A stretch of DNA of 64,000 bases from Eubacteriales bacterium (GCA_030533405.1 JAUNJF010000009.1:37932-101931), one strand, 5' to 3'; counted from the first letter of the stretch, positions 27,248 to 35,719 are shown. Made by a program: numbers and translations. Notes: generated by a model not told the origin, from the sequence alone.

Positions 27248-28060
27248 TTACATCTGTAGAGATTGGGAAAATAATTCCACAGATATTTTAATATCCTCTG
27301 GCATAATCTTTTCTGCCTGGTTCTTTAATGATTCCATATCGGATGTAAGCTTTCCACCATTTTGGTATTTATAATAGCTCCATGCAATAGTCCCTGCCAT
27401 TGAAGTAATCGTGTCACTATCTCCACCTACAGAAATAGCTGTCTTGATTACATCTTCAAAACTATCACCCTCAAGAAATGCCTGAATTGCAACTGGCACA
27501 GAACCCATGCAGGAAACATCAAATTTATATCGTGGTCTAATTTCATCTATTGAACTATCCAGCATATAAAAATTGTCATGTATATACTCTCTGATTCCAT
27601 CTTTATCCTTACCTGTGTTCGCAAGATATATACACGCTGCAATCGCCTGTGCCCCTTTTATGCCCTCTGGATGATTATGTGTAACCTCTGCGGAAAGCTT
27701 TGCTAACTCAAGAGTCTCTGCAAGTGTGGAAGCTCCCAATGCACAGGCTGTAACTCGCATTGCTGAGCCATTCCCATAACTGCCATAAGCCCCCATATTT
27801 CTATCCTTTAACCACTTTTTGAATGTACCACCATATCCAGCATTGGGATATTTACTTCCCCACTCTCTCATTTTTTCAATTACAAGCTGGCTAAAATCTT
27901 CTGTCGAACTATGCAGTCTCACAGCCTCTGCAACGGCAACACTCATAACAGTATCGTCCGTACATCTACTTCCCAAACGGAACAAGTCAAAATTTTTCGT
28001 CTTAATATTTCTTCTCTCATAAGTCGAACCTGCAATGTCACCAATTATCGCACCATACAT
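27248..28060 (-). CDS. ADP-ribosylglycohydrolase
   Basis: 270 aa. It removes ADP-ribose from modified proteins, DNA or small molecules using two Mg ions. The family motifs are all present: GAIIGDIAGS near the start, SRCTDDTVMSVAVA, GNGSAMRV, TH(N/S)HPEGIKGAQA and GGDSDTITSMAG. AGGAGGG before the ATG at 28060 sets the start. On a mobile element it may reverse ADP-ribosylation by a toxin or defence enzyme, but no ADP-ribosyltransferase gene was found nearby. Confidence 0.92.
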   Translation of the reverse strand: MYGAIIGDIAGSTYERRNIKTKNFDLFRLGSRCTDDTVMSVAVAEAVRLHSSTEDFSQLVIEKMREWGSKYPNAGYGGTFKKWLKDRNMGAYGSYGNGSAMRVTACALGASTLAETLELAKLSAEVTHNHPEGIKGAQAIAACIYLANTGKDKDGIREYIHDNFYMLDSSIDEIRPRYKFDVSCMGSVPVAIQAFLEGDSFEDVIKTAISVGGDSDTITSMAGTIAWSYYKYQNGGKLTSDMESLKNQAEKIMPEDIKISVELFSQSLQM

Positions 28061-28070
28061 AAGCACCCTC

Positions 28071-28187
28071 CTAAAAATTACCATCCGAATAGCAGCTATC
28101 AAAATATGCACAATTCAGACAGCAACACTTACACTGCCTCCGTTCCATTCTCTTTTTAACCTGAATCCAAAATAATAGTTTCTTCAT
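28071..28187 (-). CDS. Small cysteine-rich protein, 38 aa
   Basis: A short frame reading MKKLLFWIQVKKRMERRQCK followed by CCCLNCAYFDSCYSDG, with six Cys residues. It stops 10 bases before the ATG of the ADP-ribosylglycohydrolase gene and GGTGAGAGG precedes its start, so coupling is likely. The Cys spacing could bind a metal. Function unknown. Confidence 0.5.
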   Translation of the reverse strand: MKKLLFWIQVKKRMERRQCKCCCLNCAYFDSCYSDGNF

Positions 28188-28213
28188 CCTCTCACCCCAT
28201 TCTCTGACACACC

Positions 28214-28411
28214 CTATTTGATAATGTACTTAAGCATTGACTTAGGGAGACCATTTTTTCTCAATCCCATATAATTTATTGCCAAGCCTATACCTGCTCC
28301 GATAACAGCACCTTTTGCCAGATCCTTTCCTGCATCAATCACAGTCCTATTCAAAATATAATTGTAACGAAGTTCATCTGCTACATACGCTAATTTGTCT
28401 ATCATCTTCAT
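28214..28411 (-). CDS. Small glycine-rich membrane-active protein, 65 aa
   Basis: The basic N-terminal helix is followed by GAVIGAGIGLAINYMGL, a glycine-zipper-like hydrophobic segment that could insert in a membrane. A good GAGG site precedes the ATG. It lies in the same direction as the two small genes downstream. No family recognised. Confidence 0.55.
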   Translation of the reverse strand: MKMIDKLAYVADELRYNYILNRTVIDAGKDLAKGAVIGAGIGLAINYMGLRKNGLPKSMLKYIIK

Positions 28412-28515
28412 AATGTATTACCTCACTTTCGCTTATTGTTGTTTCATTTACACTGTCATACTACCATTTATGAATGACAGAATGTGTCTATCTGCCTATT
28501 CTTTTCAAAAAAAAT

Positions 28516-28546
28516 ACTGGACAGCATTTATTATCACCATCCAGCA
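28516..28546 (-). terminator. Terminator of the DUF5688 operon
   Basis: ACTGGA-type stem (28516-28521) pairs with TCCAGC (28540-28545), with eight T on the minus-strand exit. It follows the 119-aa gene. Confidence 0.6.
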
Positions 28547-28570
28547 TTTTCGTTATTGCTATAACACTTA

Positions 28571-28930
28571 TCAACTTACTTCTCGTCGCAAAACTTCATA
28601 CCACTTTTTCTGCTCTTTAATCAGAAGCTCCATAAAATTGTCAACCTCTTCCCAAGTACCGACTGTAGCATATTCATAATCCAGATATACACGATACAGC
28701 TCCTCAAATATATTTCCTCTGCATTTTCCTACAGCACAAAGATATTCTTCCTTGATATCCTCGTTATAAATCAGGTATTCATATACACACTCTACAAAGC
28801 GGATGTGATTACATTCCTCATATATCTTTTTTCTCTGCATGGAAAGAATTTTGTACTTAAAGAAATCGTGATCATGTTCAATCCTACGGATAAGCTGATT
28901 TTCCTTTTCTGTAAATTCTGACCTTTTCAC
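28571..28930 (-). CDS. Hypothetical helical protein, 119 aa
   Basis: Starts at a GTG after GAGGTGAAG, 12 bases past the stop of the DUF5688 gene, so likely co-transcribed. The sequence is charged and helical (IRRIEHDHDFFKYKILSMQR, IFEELYRVYLDYEYATVGTW). It has the general look of small DUF-type proteins found beside DUF5688 genes in Lachnospiraceae elements, but I do not assign a family. Confidence 0.6.
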   Translation of the reverse strand: MKRSEFTEKENQLIRRIEHDHDFFKYKILSMQRKKIYEECNHIRFVECVYEYLIYNEDIKEEYLCAVGKCRGNIFEELYRVYLDYEYATVGTWEEVDNFMELLIKEQKKWYEVLRREVS

Positions 28931-28942
28931 TACTTCACCTCA

Positions 28943-29851
28943 CTATGCTGCAATCAAAAGTTTGCCTGACTGTCTCTCATACTTATAGACATGATAACTG
29001 AGAATTTCATTCGGAAGTACCTGTGTGTCATTGACCTCTTTTACCATAGCCGCCAATGACTCTGAATTGTTATCTCCATTTGCAGGCACCATAATAACCT
29101 CATGTGTGCTGCTTGGTAAAATATAAAAATCCTCGTCAAAGGTATCCGACATTCTTCTGAGATTATTTTCATTGATAATCTCCACAACACCATTTATTTT
29201 ACTCTTATTGGTGAGAATATACATCGGAATAACACTCGTATCCAGTTCATCATCAATCTCCATATCCATTCTCGGTGCCATTGACTTTAGTACATCAGCA
29301 AGATTTGAAATCATACTCTGATCATTAGCCTTCATATTCTCCTGAACAAGCTGGTACAAATCTTCTTCACTGACTCCCCACATTGAAATATGGTCATTGG
29401 TAATTCTGATACTTGCAATTCCCTCTGTTTTTTCACAGGTGTACTCCACGCAATAGATAAGTGATAAATCAAGAAATTCTCTGTGAGGTATCTTCTCCAA
29501 CAGCTCCTCATTCATTCTGGTATTTACCAATCTTGCACGAACCTTATCTCTAGCATTAGAAAAATCAGTAAACAAAGATACATCAAGGCTATGCATAGGA
29601 CGATGTTCCTCATAAACCTTAACAATCTGATCCACAGCATCAGCGATATCCATTTCGCCCAGTTGATACTTCTCGAAATAACAATCCAGATAGATACATG
29701 GAGCAACATTAGTCTCCCCATTCTGAATAGTAAACCCATGTAATTTGAGTCCATTATTTTTCTCAACCTCATTCGCAACAACAGTTACCCCCTTAAGCTT
29801 TTTCTCAATCATAGCCTTTACAGCCTTTGCAAATTCATTAAATGTCATCAT
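28943..29851 (-). CDS. DUF5688 family protein
   Basis: 302 aa. It matches the DUF5688 pattern: an N-terminal helix (FNEFAKAVKAMIEKKL), then GVTVVANEVEKNNGLKLHGF and APCIYLDCYFEKYQLGEMD, and the late YILTNKSKINGVVEIINE with VIMVPANG. Function unknown; widespread in Lachnospiraceae elements. AGGAGG before 29851 sets the start. The leader has two tandem copies of an 18-bp unit that itself contains GAAGGAG. Confidence 0.8.
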   Translation of the reverse strand: MMTFNEFAKAVKAMIEKKLKGVTVVANEVEKNNGLKLHGFTIQNGETNVAPCIYLDCYFEKYQLGEMDIADAVDQIVKVYEEHRPMHSLDVSLFTDFSNARDKVRARLVNTRMNEELLEKIPHREFLDLSLIYCVEYTCEKTEGIASIRITNDHISMWGVSEEDLYQLVQENMKANDQSMISNLADVLKSMAPRMDMEIDDELDTSVIPMYILTNKSKINGVVEIINENNLRRMSDTFDEDFYILPSSTHEVIMVPANGDNNSESLAAMVKEVNDTQVLPNEILSYHVYKYERQSGKLLIAA

Positions 29852-29877
29852 AAAACAATTCCTCCTTGATGTTAAAA

Positions 29878-29912
29878 ATGCTCCTTCAAATAAAAATGCT
29901 CCTTCAAGCCAC
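29878..29912 (-). repeat. Tandem 18-bp repeat with extra ribosome-site-like sequences in the DUF5688 leader
   Basis: On the minus strand TTGAAGGAGCATTTTTA is repeated twice in a row, just before the true AGGAGG site of the DUF5688 gene. A 9-base ATTGTGGCT repeat lies upstream of it. The leader therefore shows three SD-like sites in a row. Confidence 0.6.
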
Positions 29913-29961
29913 AATGGACCTGAAAGAGCCACAATAAACTACTATTATTTTCTAATCTTAA

Positions 29962-30702
29962 TTATGCCGCTTTTGATTTTGTACGCTTTAAGCTAGTCAT
30001 AGCCTTTTTATAAATGGAATCATCCATTTCACTAATGCTGGTCACTCCATATCTGCTCAGTACAGCGTCAAGTGCTACACCTGTTCTCTCCAGCTCTTTG
30101 TTGATTGCCACCACATGATCTGATTCAGGCTCCGCTGCAACCGGTGTAGGTGGTGTTGCCGGAGCAACCTTCTCCTTATCGTTAGTAGCTTTATCAACCA
30201 AACTATAGACCACTCGCCCTTCCTGATTTACAATCACAAGCCCTGTAATTTCCCTGTTCTCATTATAGGAAATACTGCTGACAGAAAACTTGTCATAGGT
30301 AGTGTATTTATTATCTTTCATTTGGATTTTACACTTGCCAGCTCCAATCCATACAAAGGGTGCAGTATATAGCTCTCTGCCAATTCCCCAGTTCACACAG
30401 GCTCTCTTGAATGCGTCAGATGATTCGCCCTTTTCCATTTCGGTTCTGCTCTTAGTACCCACATCCATCTTGGAAATCCACTGCTTTTTCTTCTCATCCC
30501 AGATACTGACAATACAATAGAGATTGCCACCGATTACCTCATGCTTTCTCTGCCAGTTATTCACTCCATAGATTTCATCCAGCATCTTCATATCCACTCT
30601 CGCATCCTTATATAGCAACAGCGATAATCCCTTATCACTAATCGTCCCTACACGACATTCAATTTCATTCGCATAGAGGGTTCTTACATTTTCCTGTTCC
30701 AC
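29962..30702 (-). CDS. Rad52-family (Sak-like) single-strand annealing protein
   Basis: 246 aa. The core has LLYKDARVDMKMLDEIYGVNNWQR-type sequence and the strongly conserved VGTKSRTEMEKGESSDAFKR followed by ACVNWGIGRELY, the signature of Rad52/Sak phage recombinases. A Pro-rich linker (APATPPTPVAAEP) and a helical tail follow. The GTG at 30702 is better spaced from GGGAGG than the TTG at 30708. With SSB and the YqaJ nuclease it forms a complete phage-type recombination module for strand annealing and element repair. Confidence 0.82.
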   Translation of the reverse strand: MEQENVRTLYANEIECRVGTISDKGLSLLLYKDARVDMKMLDEIYGVNNWQRKHEVIGGNLYCIVSIWDEKKKQWISKMDVGTKSRTEMEKGESSDAFKRACVNWGIGRELYTAPFVWIGAGKCKIQMKDNKYTTYDKFSVSSISYNENREITGLVIVNQEGRVVYSLVDKATNDKEKVAPATPPTPVAAEPESDHVVAINKELERTGVALDAVLSRYGVTSISEMDDSIYKKAMTSLKRTKSKAA

Positions 30703-30722
30703 ACGCAAAGCCTCCCTTTATT

Positions 30723-31145
30723 TTAATTAAATGGTAATTCTTCCATATCATCAGGAACCTGCATAAATCCATTTTCATCCACATAGCTCTGTTCTGCTCC
30801 TGTATCTGTACCTGCAGACTGGCTAGCATTCTTACTCTCAGCAAATTCCTGTTCTTCCACTACTACTTCAAAGAACGGAATATTTACTCCATCCTTTTCA
30901 TATCTGCCTGTCTGCACTCTTCCCGATACTGCAATCTTCGTACCCTTTCGCAGATATTTTTCTGCAAAAGTAGCGTGTCTGTCAAAAGCAACAAGATTAA
31001 AGAAATCTGCCGTAATGCCGTCATCCCTTTTTATCTTCTTATCTACTGCTATAGAATATCTGGCAATCGGCATAGGATTCGCACTCTGGCTGTATCTCAC
31101 CTCTGGATCTCTGGTAAGCCTACCCATTAAAATAATTTTATTCAT
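30723..31145 (-). CDS. ssb: Single-stranded DNA-binding protein (SSB)
   Basis: 140 aa. A complete OB fold (MNKIILMGRLTRDPEVRYSQ, FFNLVAFDRHATFAEKYLRKGTK, VSGRVQTGRY) and the acidic C-terminal tip DDMEELPFN, which recruits partner enzymes. AGGGAG precedes the ATG. It is an element-encoded copy beside the annealing protein and the nuclease. Confidence 0.95.
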   Translation of the reverse strand: MNKIILMGRLTRDPEVRYSQSANPMPIARYSIAVDKKIKRDDGITADFFNLVAFDRHATFAEKYLRKGTKIAVSGRVQTGRYEKDGVNIPFFEVVVEEQEFAESKNASQSAGTDTGAEQSYVDENGFMQVPDDMEELPFN

Positions 31146-31159
31146 TCTGCCACACTCCC

Positions 31160-32089
31160 TTATGCTACTGATAAACGCCTGTAACTACTCTGTGTCAGAT
31201 AGTCCGTATAAACATCTGGTTTTTCTGACTTTAATCTTTTGGTGTCAAGACTGCTCTTAAAAATCTCTTTCCAAGTGATTTTTCTCTCTCCGACAATACC
31301 GATTTTCGCTTCCTTCAGATAACTTTTCAAGAGGTTAGCCGCTGCATTCTTTTCTGTTTCCAACTTCTTTATCTCTGCTGAAATACGGTCAAATTCATCA
31401 CACACCGATAATGCCTCCTGTGGAAGCTCTATCGTCTGACCGTTGGAACTGCTGAACTTGGAATTGAAATAATTAGTCGTAGCCTCAGAACCATCTGGAA
31501 CAGGTTCAACACCGCCAACTACATGTGTTTCCCAGAAATATTTTTCCATTGCGATAATTTTTCCAATCATTTCCTCATCACGAGGTATCTCATGCCAGAA
31601 GAAATGATTACCGCCTACAAGTGCTGCAATATAAGTCTTTTTCGCTCCTGTTACTGCCATATAATGCTGAACCTGTAAAATATAAGGTGCTGGTACACCC
31701 TCTTCCCAGGTCTCCTGCTTATAAGCAGATGCCGTCTTTGCTTCAAAGATACACATTTCCCCGTCCTCGTTAATTACTCCATCAAGGTCCGCAAACATAA
31801 AAGGATATTCCTCACTCTGCAAGAGCATATGCTTCTGTCTTACCTTAATGCCTGTTCTCTCAGTAAATTCCTTTCTGACAATCGGCTCTAACAGAGTACC
31901 AAAATGCGTGTACTCGCTCCCCTGTTCCTCCGGTTCAATCTGCCCTGTCTTTTCCAGCCACAACTGATGTACCGACTTAAAAGGGTTAATTCCCGCAATT
32001 ATGCTCACATCAGATCCACCAATACCTTTAGTACGGTATTTCAGCCATTCAGAGCGTGACAGCTCCTTTGTTTTTACAACTACCTTCAT
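31160..32089 (-). CDS. YqaJ/lambda-Exo-type recombination nuclease
   Basis: 309 aa. YqaJ domain: RTKGIGGSDVSIIAGINPFK, then HFGTLLEPIVRKEF (Glu), PFMFADLDGVI (Asp) and CIFEAKTAS (E-x-K), then QVQHYM. This is the PD-(D/E)XK exonuclease of phage recombination systems, which resects double-strand ends 5' to 3' so that the annealing protein can load. The C-terminus is helical. The ATG follows GGAGGTG. First of the exo-SSB-annealing set. Confidence 0.9.
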   Translation of the reverse strand: MKVVVKTKELSRSEWLKYRTKGIGGSDVSIIAGINPFKSVHQLWLEKTGQIEPEEQGSEYTHFGTLLEPIVRKEFTERTGIKVRQKHMLLQSEEYPFMFADLDGVINEDGEMCIFEAKTASAYKQETWEEGVPAPYILQVQHYMAVTGAKKTYIAALVGGNHFFWHEIPRDEEMIGKIIAMEKYFWETHVVGGVEPVPDGSEATTNYFNSKFSSSNGQTIELPQEALSVCDEFDRISAEIKKLETEKNAAANLLKSYLKEAKIGIVGERKITWKEIFKSSLDTKRLKSEKPDVYTDYLTQSSYRRLSVA

Positions 32090-32149
32090 AAAATTGCACC
32101 TCCATATAAATTTAGGCAGATGTCAATTGCGACACCTGCCTTTTTAACA

Positions 32150-32500
32150 TTATTCATCCATATATGCCTGTTCATTCCACCACTCATAACAGCCTTCATC
32201 ATCATCAAAACGCTGTGCTACACAATTTCTCAAATCCTCATACTGTAAGGTATCCCCACAATCCGTAATAAAATCAGCATAGAGTGATTCCAGAATATTT
32301 GTACTCTGATTTACCAGATTGCTTAAAAGCATATCTGAGAAATTATCTGCGGACTCCAGAAGAATCTCATACAGACTTGCAAATATTTCCTTTTTCCCAT
32401 TCTGACCGAAAATATCATCCCTGCCACCCTGTATGGAGCTGACCTTAAATGCATTCAGCTCCTCGTACAGCTTTTTACAAAATCTCTGCTTTAAATCCAT
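32150..32500 (-). CDS. Hypothetical acidic protein, 116 aa
   Basis: An acidic helical protein ending in EGCYEWWNEQAYMDE. No family recognised. Its start codon overlaps the end of the pilin-like small gene upstream, indicating coupling. It lies between the pilin-like gene and the YqaJ nuclease. Confidence 0.6.
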   Translation of the reverse strand: MDLKQRFCKKLYEELNAFKVSSIQGGRDDIFGQNGKKEIFASLYEILLESADNFSDMLLSNLVNQSTNILESLYADFITDCGDTLQYEDLRNCVAQRFDDDEGCYEWWNEQAYMDE

Positions 32501-32649
32501 GCCTGACCTACCACCTCTTTCCAGATAAGATAGTCACACAACCTTGTGACTGCGTTTACAAGGCTGTCACGAAATATCAATACAAGTGCTATGGCAACGA
32601 CAAGAATAAGAATAATTTCCACAACACCAAATCCTTTATTATTTTTCAT
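32491..32649 (-). CDS. Flp1/Maff2-type small pilin-like membrane protein, 52 aa
   Basis: The start MKNNKGFGVVEIILILVVAI is followed by a run of small hydrophobic residues. The K-G-x-G-V-V-E pattern before a hydrophobic helix is a class III (prepilin-like) signal as seen in Flp1 or Maff2-type small proteins of Firmicutes. Stop and next start overlap by 10 bases. No pilus assembly genes are present, so a host or helper system, or simple membrane insertion, is likely. Confidence 0.65.
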   Translation of the reverse strand: MKNNKGFGVVEIILILVVAIALVLIFRDSLVNAVTRLCDYLIWKEVVGQAWI

Positions 32650-32688
32650 ACAAGAAATCCTTTTCCTTTCGCAAATATTATAAAGGCA

Positions 32689-33615
32689 TTATGCCGCTAC
32701 CAACTGATAAGCTCTGTCAATCATCGGATTACCCTCATAGGTTCTCATAAAGAGATTTTCCTGATAATTAGCAGTTCTTCTTAGAGGATTACTGTGTGTA
32801 GCAAAATCAGATACCGCATTGATAAATCTGTAAGCATTGTTTCCAACATCCTTTAAATCAGGAGCATCATAATATCTTGCTCTCATATCCTCTCTGAGCT
32901 TTCGTGTATTCTTCACAGTTGTAAGGGAAGCTCCGTTCTCGATTGGAAGTAAAAGCTCAATGTACTCCTTAACCTGCTGGTCTGTAACCTTTACCTTGCG
33001 AAGTCTTTCAAACTCACGACCAAGATTCTCCATATACTGATCTGCCATAAAGAGCGTCTGCTTTGCCTCGTTGACCTTACCTCTGATATCCCCTGTATGC
33101 ACCATGCTAAAGCTTCTTGTCGCAGTATTCAGGGCAAGATTTAATGTATTATTACAAACAACTCGAATAGGTGTAATTGCCACCCTAACAGCACCACTTC
33201 CATCATGGGTATTGCTGAATACAAGGTATGGACTAATCCTTTCCCCAGCAATGATGTACTCCTTTGGCAATGTTGCCAAAAGCCAAATTTTCTTACCACC
33301 TTGTAAAGAACCCGCAGTTTCATATCTCACACCAGCCCCCAATAATTTGTCTGTAAATGCAAAGGCATCCTTATTCTGAATAATCTTGTAACGGTCTGAT
33401 ACAACACCTAAAGCCTTTTTATCTGTACTTCTCACATTTGCCTTGAAGCCTTCAACAACACCACTCTTTGTAAAAATAGCCTGCTGTTCCACTTCCCAAT
33501 CAAGTCCTGCAAGTCTTAATGCCTCACTTGAACTTGGTGCCTCTGCCACAATAGTTCCTAACCCATGCCAAGGTTTCTCTCTTACTGAAAACATTGTTTC
33601 TACATTCGCTGCCAT
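32689..33615 (-). CDS. DUF932 (phage/plasmid-like) protein
   Basis: 308 aa. DUF932/TIGR03299 pattern: MFSVREKPWHGLGTIV, then LAGLDWEVEQQAIFT, VSDRYKIIQNKDAFAF and IRVVCNNTLNLAL. Found in many phages, plasmids and conjugative elements, usually near recombination genes, but with no clear biochemical role. AAGGAG precedes the ATG. Confidence 0.88.
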   Translation of the reverse strand: MAANVETMFSVREKPWHGLGTIVAEAPSSSEALRLAGLDWEVEQQAIFTKSGVVEGFKANVRSTDKKALGVVSDRYKIIQNKDAFAFTDKLLGAGVRYETAGSLQGGKKIWLLATLPKEYIIAGERISPYLVFSNTHDGSGAVRVAITPIRVVCNNTLNLALNTATRSFSMVHTGDIRGKVNEAKQTLFMADQYMENLGREFERLRKVKVTDQQVKEYIELLLPIENGASLTTVKNTRKLREDMRARYYDAPDLKDVGNNAYRFINAVSDFATHSNPLRRTANYQENLFMRTYEGNPMIDRAYQLVAA

Positions 33616-33617
33616 AA

Positions 33618-33737
33618 TTATTTCTCCTTTCGCTTATCGCTAAAATCTTCTTTTCTGTTACTTCTTGTGCCTCGTGATCGAAACTCATTCCATACAACCA
33701 CAAGTGCTGATAAAATTGCTAAAATTGACTTCTGCAT
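33618..33737 (-). CDS. Small protein, 39 aa, hydrophobic N-terminus and basic tail
   Basis: MQKSILAILSALVVVWNEFR then a basic tail. AGGAG lies 11 bases upstream. The stop is 3 bases from the DUF932 start, whose ribosome site lies inside this frame, so they are coupled. Possibly a short membrane peptide. Function unknown. Confidence 0.45.
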   Translation of the reverse strand: MQKSILAILSALVVVWNEFRSRGTRSNRKEDFSDKRKEK

Positions 33738-33751
33738 ACTTCCTTAATCTC

Positions 33752-33955
33752 CTACTCCTTGTCTTCCTGAATATCCTTTTTTCCTAATGCTTCTGCAATC
33801 AAAGCCTGAGCTTTTTCCAATCCCACCTGCAACACTACAAATACTGTAGGTGGAATCGTCTGCAACTCCGGCTCATCAAGCACCACGCAAAAATCTCTAA
33901 GCCCTGTTAAAATCTGTCCTGCGTGTTCAATCAAATCCTGCTGTTTCAAATCCAC
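33752..33955 (-). CDS. Small hypothetical protein, 67 aa
   Basis: The GTG at 33955 follows a perfect AGGAGGTGAT at 4-5 bases, while the ATG at 33982 lies inside a terminator tail with no site, so GTG is chosen. Helical, mildly acidic (LIEHAGQILTGLRDFCVVLD, QALIAEALGKKD). No family recognised. Belongs to the run of small genes before DUF932. Confidence 0.6.
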   Translation of the reverse strand: MDLKQQDLIEHAGQILTGLRDFCVVLDEPELQTIPPTVFVVLQVGLEKAQALIAEALGKKDIQEDKE

Positions 33956-33990
33956 TGGTATCACCTCCTCGTTTTCAGACATAAAAATAG

Positions 33991-34012
33991 AGATGAAGCA
34001 TACACCTCATCC
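33991..34012 (-). terminator. Weak terminator/attenuator before the 67-aa gene
   Basis: GATGA/TCATC stem with TCTATTTTT on the minus strand, directly after the 30-aa gene. Read-through would feed the downstream small genes. Confidence 0.5.
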
Positions 34013-34029
34013 CTAATAATGATTGTTAT

Positions 34030-34122
34030 TTAGCCTTTGTTTTTTAAGACGGTTTCCTGTAAAAACACAATCGCCCCCTGCAGAACCGCAAGACCGATTG
34101 CTGTGAGTAACTTTTTATCCAT
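34030..34122 (-). CDS. Micro-protein of 30 aa with one hydrophobic helix
   Basis: MDKKLLTAIGLAVLQGAIVF followed by LQETVLKNKG. The start has a strong GGAGG site at proper spacing. A basic N-terminus and hydrophobic core suggest a membrane peptide. It resembles phage or element micro-proteins, but no function is assigned. Confidence 0.5.
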   Translation of the reverse strand: MDKKLLTAIGLAVLQGAIVFLQETVLKNKG

Positions 34123-34201
34123 ATACAGAGACCTCCTTCCTACAGAGATAATGTATAAGCACAAAAAGCCAATCTACGCCTATAAGAATTTTTTGCAAAA
34201 A

Positions 34202-34237
34202 ATAAAGCCGATTAAGAATTATCCTAATCGACTTTAT
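34202..34237 (-). terminator. Strong terminator of the lipoprotein pair
   Basis: ATAAAGTCGATTA pairs with TAATCGGCTTTAT (one mismatch pair), followed on the minus strand by six T. It lies just past the stop of the DUF5067-like lipoprotein. Confidence 0.8.
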
Positions 34238-34255
34238 CCGCTAATCTAATACTCT

Positions 34256-35227
34256 TTATGATACAAATTCCTCTGATCTGTAGTACCAATCTTCCTCTCT
34301 TCCGTTGATTACAAGCTGCATTCTAAGAGCTTTCTCATCACCTGTAGTCTCAGTGTAGAATCCAAAGTAAATATCCGCACCATCTAAGCCAAGATGATAA
34401 ATATTAGTAGCTACCTTTTCTATCTCACCAGTGTATGCAGGTGATTCAGAATAATAAACCGTAGCATTTCCTACTGCACTTCCCTCCGGTGATGAGTATA
34501 AATTGATTTCAATATTGGAATCATCCGCAAAATTCCAGTACATTCCTGCTATATTGCCAAGATCTTCTTTATCAGATAATACAACATCTGGAATATCAGC
34601 ATTAGAAGTTGCTCCTGTTTCTGCTGTATTTTCTCCTTCAGAAGCATTGCTATCTGTACTCTCAGCACCCTTTAACACCCATACTGTTTTAGCAAGCTGT
34701 ACCTCCAGCTTTTCTGCTGAATCCGCATTTACTTCCGCATATACCCTTCCTGAAGCTTTTCGTCCACCATCCAATGATGTTGCCTGTAATACATCATCCG
34801 CAGAATATGACAACTCTACTGAATAATCATCTGCATAAACTGAGAATATGGCAGGAGCAATACCAACAGAACTTGAACCGGTATTCTTAAACTCTACTGC
34901 AAAATAAATGGTGTCCTTGCCTGTCAACTCATTCTTAGATGTTCCCCAATCTGTAATTGTTACATCCATAGATCCTTCATCTTCTACAGAAAATGAAGCT
35001 GTGTCTCCAACTTTCAGTTCATTGCGTGTAGCGGCTTCATCTGATTTCTGATTATCAAATGTTGGAAGCTCAACGCCTGAATTTCCGTCTGTCAACGCAT
35101 CATTCTCTTTTGTAAATTCAATATCTTTCTTTGTTTCCTCTACAACACCATCAACAAATCCGCAAGCACTTAATGACGATATTGCAAATACACAGGTCAA
35201 TAATAAAGCTATTCTCTTTAATCGCAT
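34256..35227 (-). CDS. Lipoprotein with DUF4352/DUF5067-like domain
   Basis: 323 aa. Signal peptide with lipobox LSAC at about 20-23 (ISSLSACGF). The middle domain (IYFAVEFKNTGSSSVGIAPA IFSVYADDYS) resembles the immunoglobulin-like DUF4352/DUF5067 domain of Firmicutes lipoproteins. The C-terminal domain (NIEINLYSSPEGSAVGNATV) looks like a small beta sandwich. GAGGGGG precedes the ATG at 35227. Paired with another lipoprotein 18 bases upstream. Envelope role, possibly exclusion or contact, is inferred. Confidence 0.72.
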   Translation of the reverse strand: MRLKRIALLLTCVFAISSLSACGFVDGVVEETKKDIEFTKENDALTDGNSGVELPTFDNQKSDEAATRNELKVGDTASFSVEDEGSMDVTITDWGTSKNELTGKDTIYFAVEFKNTGSSSVGIAPAIFSVYADDYSVELSYSADDVLQATSLDGGRKASGRVYAEVNADSAEKLEVQLAKTVWVLKGAESTDSNASEGENTAETGATSNADIPDVVLSDKEDLGNIAGMYWNFADDSNIEINLYSSPEGSAVGNATVYYSESPAYTGEIEKVATNIYHLGLDGADIYFGFYTETTGDEKALRMQLVINGREEDWYYRSEEFVS

Positions 35228-35245
35228 AACCACTTTCCCCCTCTA

Positions 35246-35719
35246 CTATTTGTATGAATCTAAGATATCCTGACCAACAATCTCAACTGCCTTGTTTCTT
35301 GTCTCATCAGATACTTTCTCGCTGATCTCATTTATCTGCTTAACCGCAAATTTTACATTTTCCTTATCCTCTGATACTTCTTCTGTTTCCAATACTGACT
35401 TGAAATCAAATGCCTGTAAGTATTCCAACAGTACATTCATTTCTTCTTCGTACTTTTCCTGCTTATCATAAAATAATCTGTTGATATTCATTTTATTGAC
35501 ACCATCAGAAGAAAGAGAATACTCAACACTTCCATACTGTTCCTTAATATCAGCTTCGGCAGCGTCATAGTCTCCGTTATTGATTTCCTCTACAATTTCA
35601 AAATACACATCCTTATTCCCCTGTGCATCCTGATTTGCAGAATCCGAACCGCCGCATCCAGTTAGGAGTGCACCACTCATACAACCAGCCAAAAATAAAG
35701 CTAAAATTCTTTTTCTCAT
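35246..35719 (-). CDS. Lipoprotein, 157 aa
   Basis: Signal peptide and lipobox LTGCGG (ALFLAGCMSGALLTGCGG). The mature part is helical and acidic (YFEIVEEINNGDYDAAEADI, NVLLEYLQAFDFKSVLE). GGAGG fixes the ATG at 35719. It forms a two-gene unit with the DUF5067-like lipoprotein and lies divergent to an XRE gene. Confidence 0.72.
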   Translation of the reverse strand: MRKRILALFLAGCMSGALLTGCGGSDSANQDAQGNKDVYFEIVEEINNGDYDAAEADIKEQYGSVEYSLSSDGVNKMNINRLFYDKQEKYEEEMNVLLEYLQAFDFKSVLETEEVSEDKENVKFAVKQINEISEKVSDETRNKAVEIVGQDILDSYK

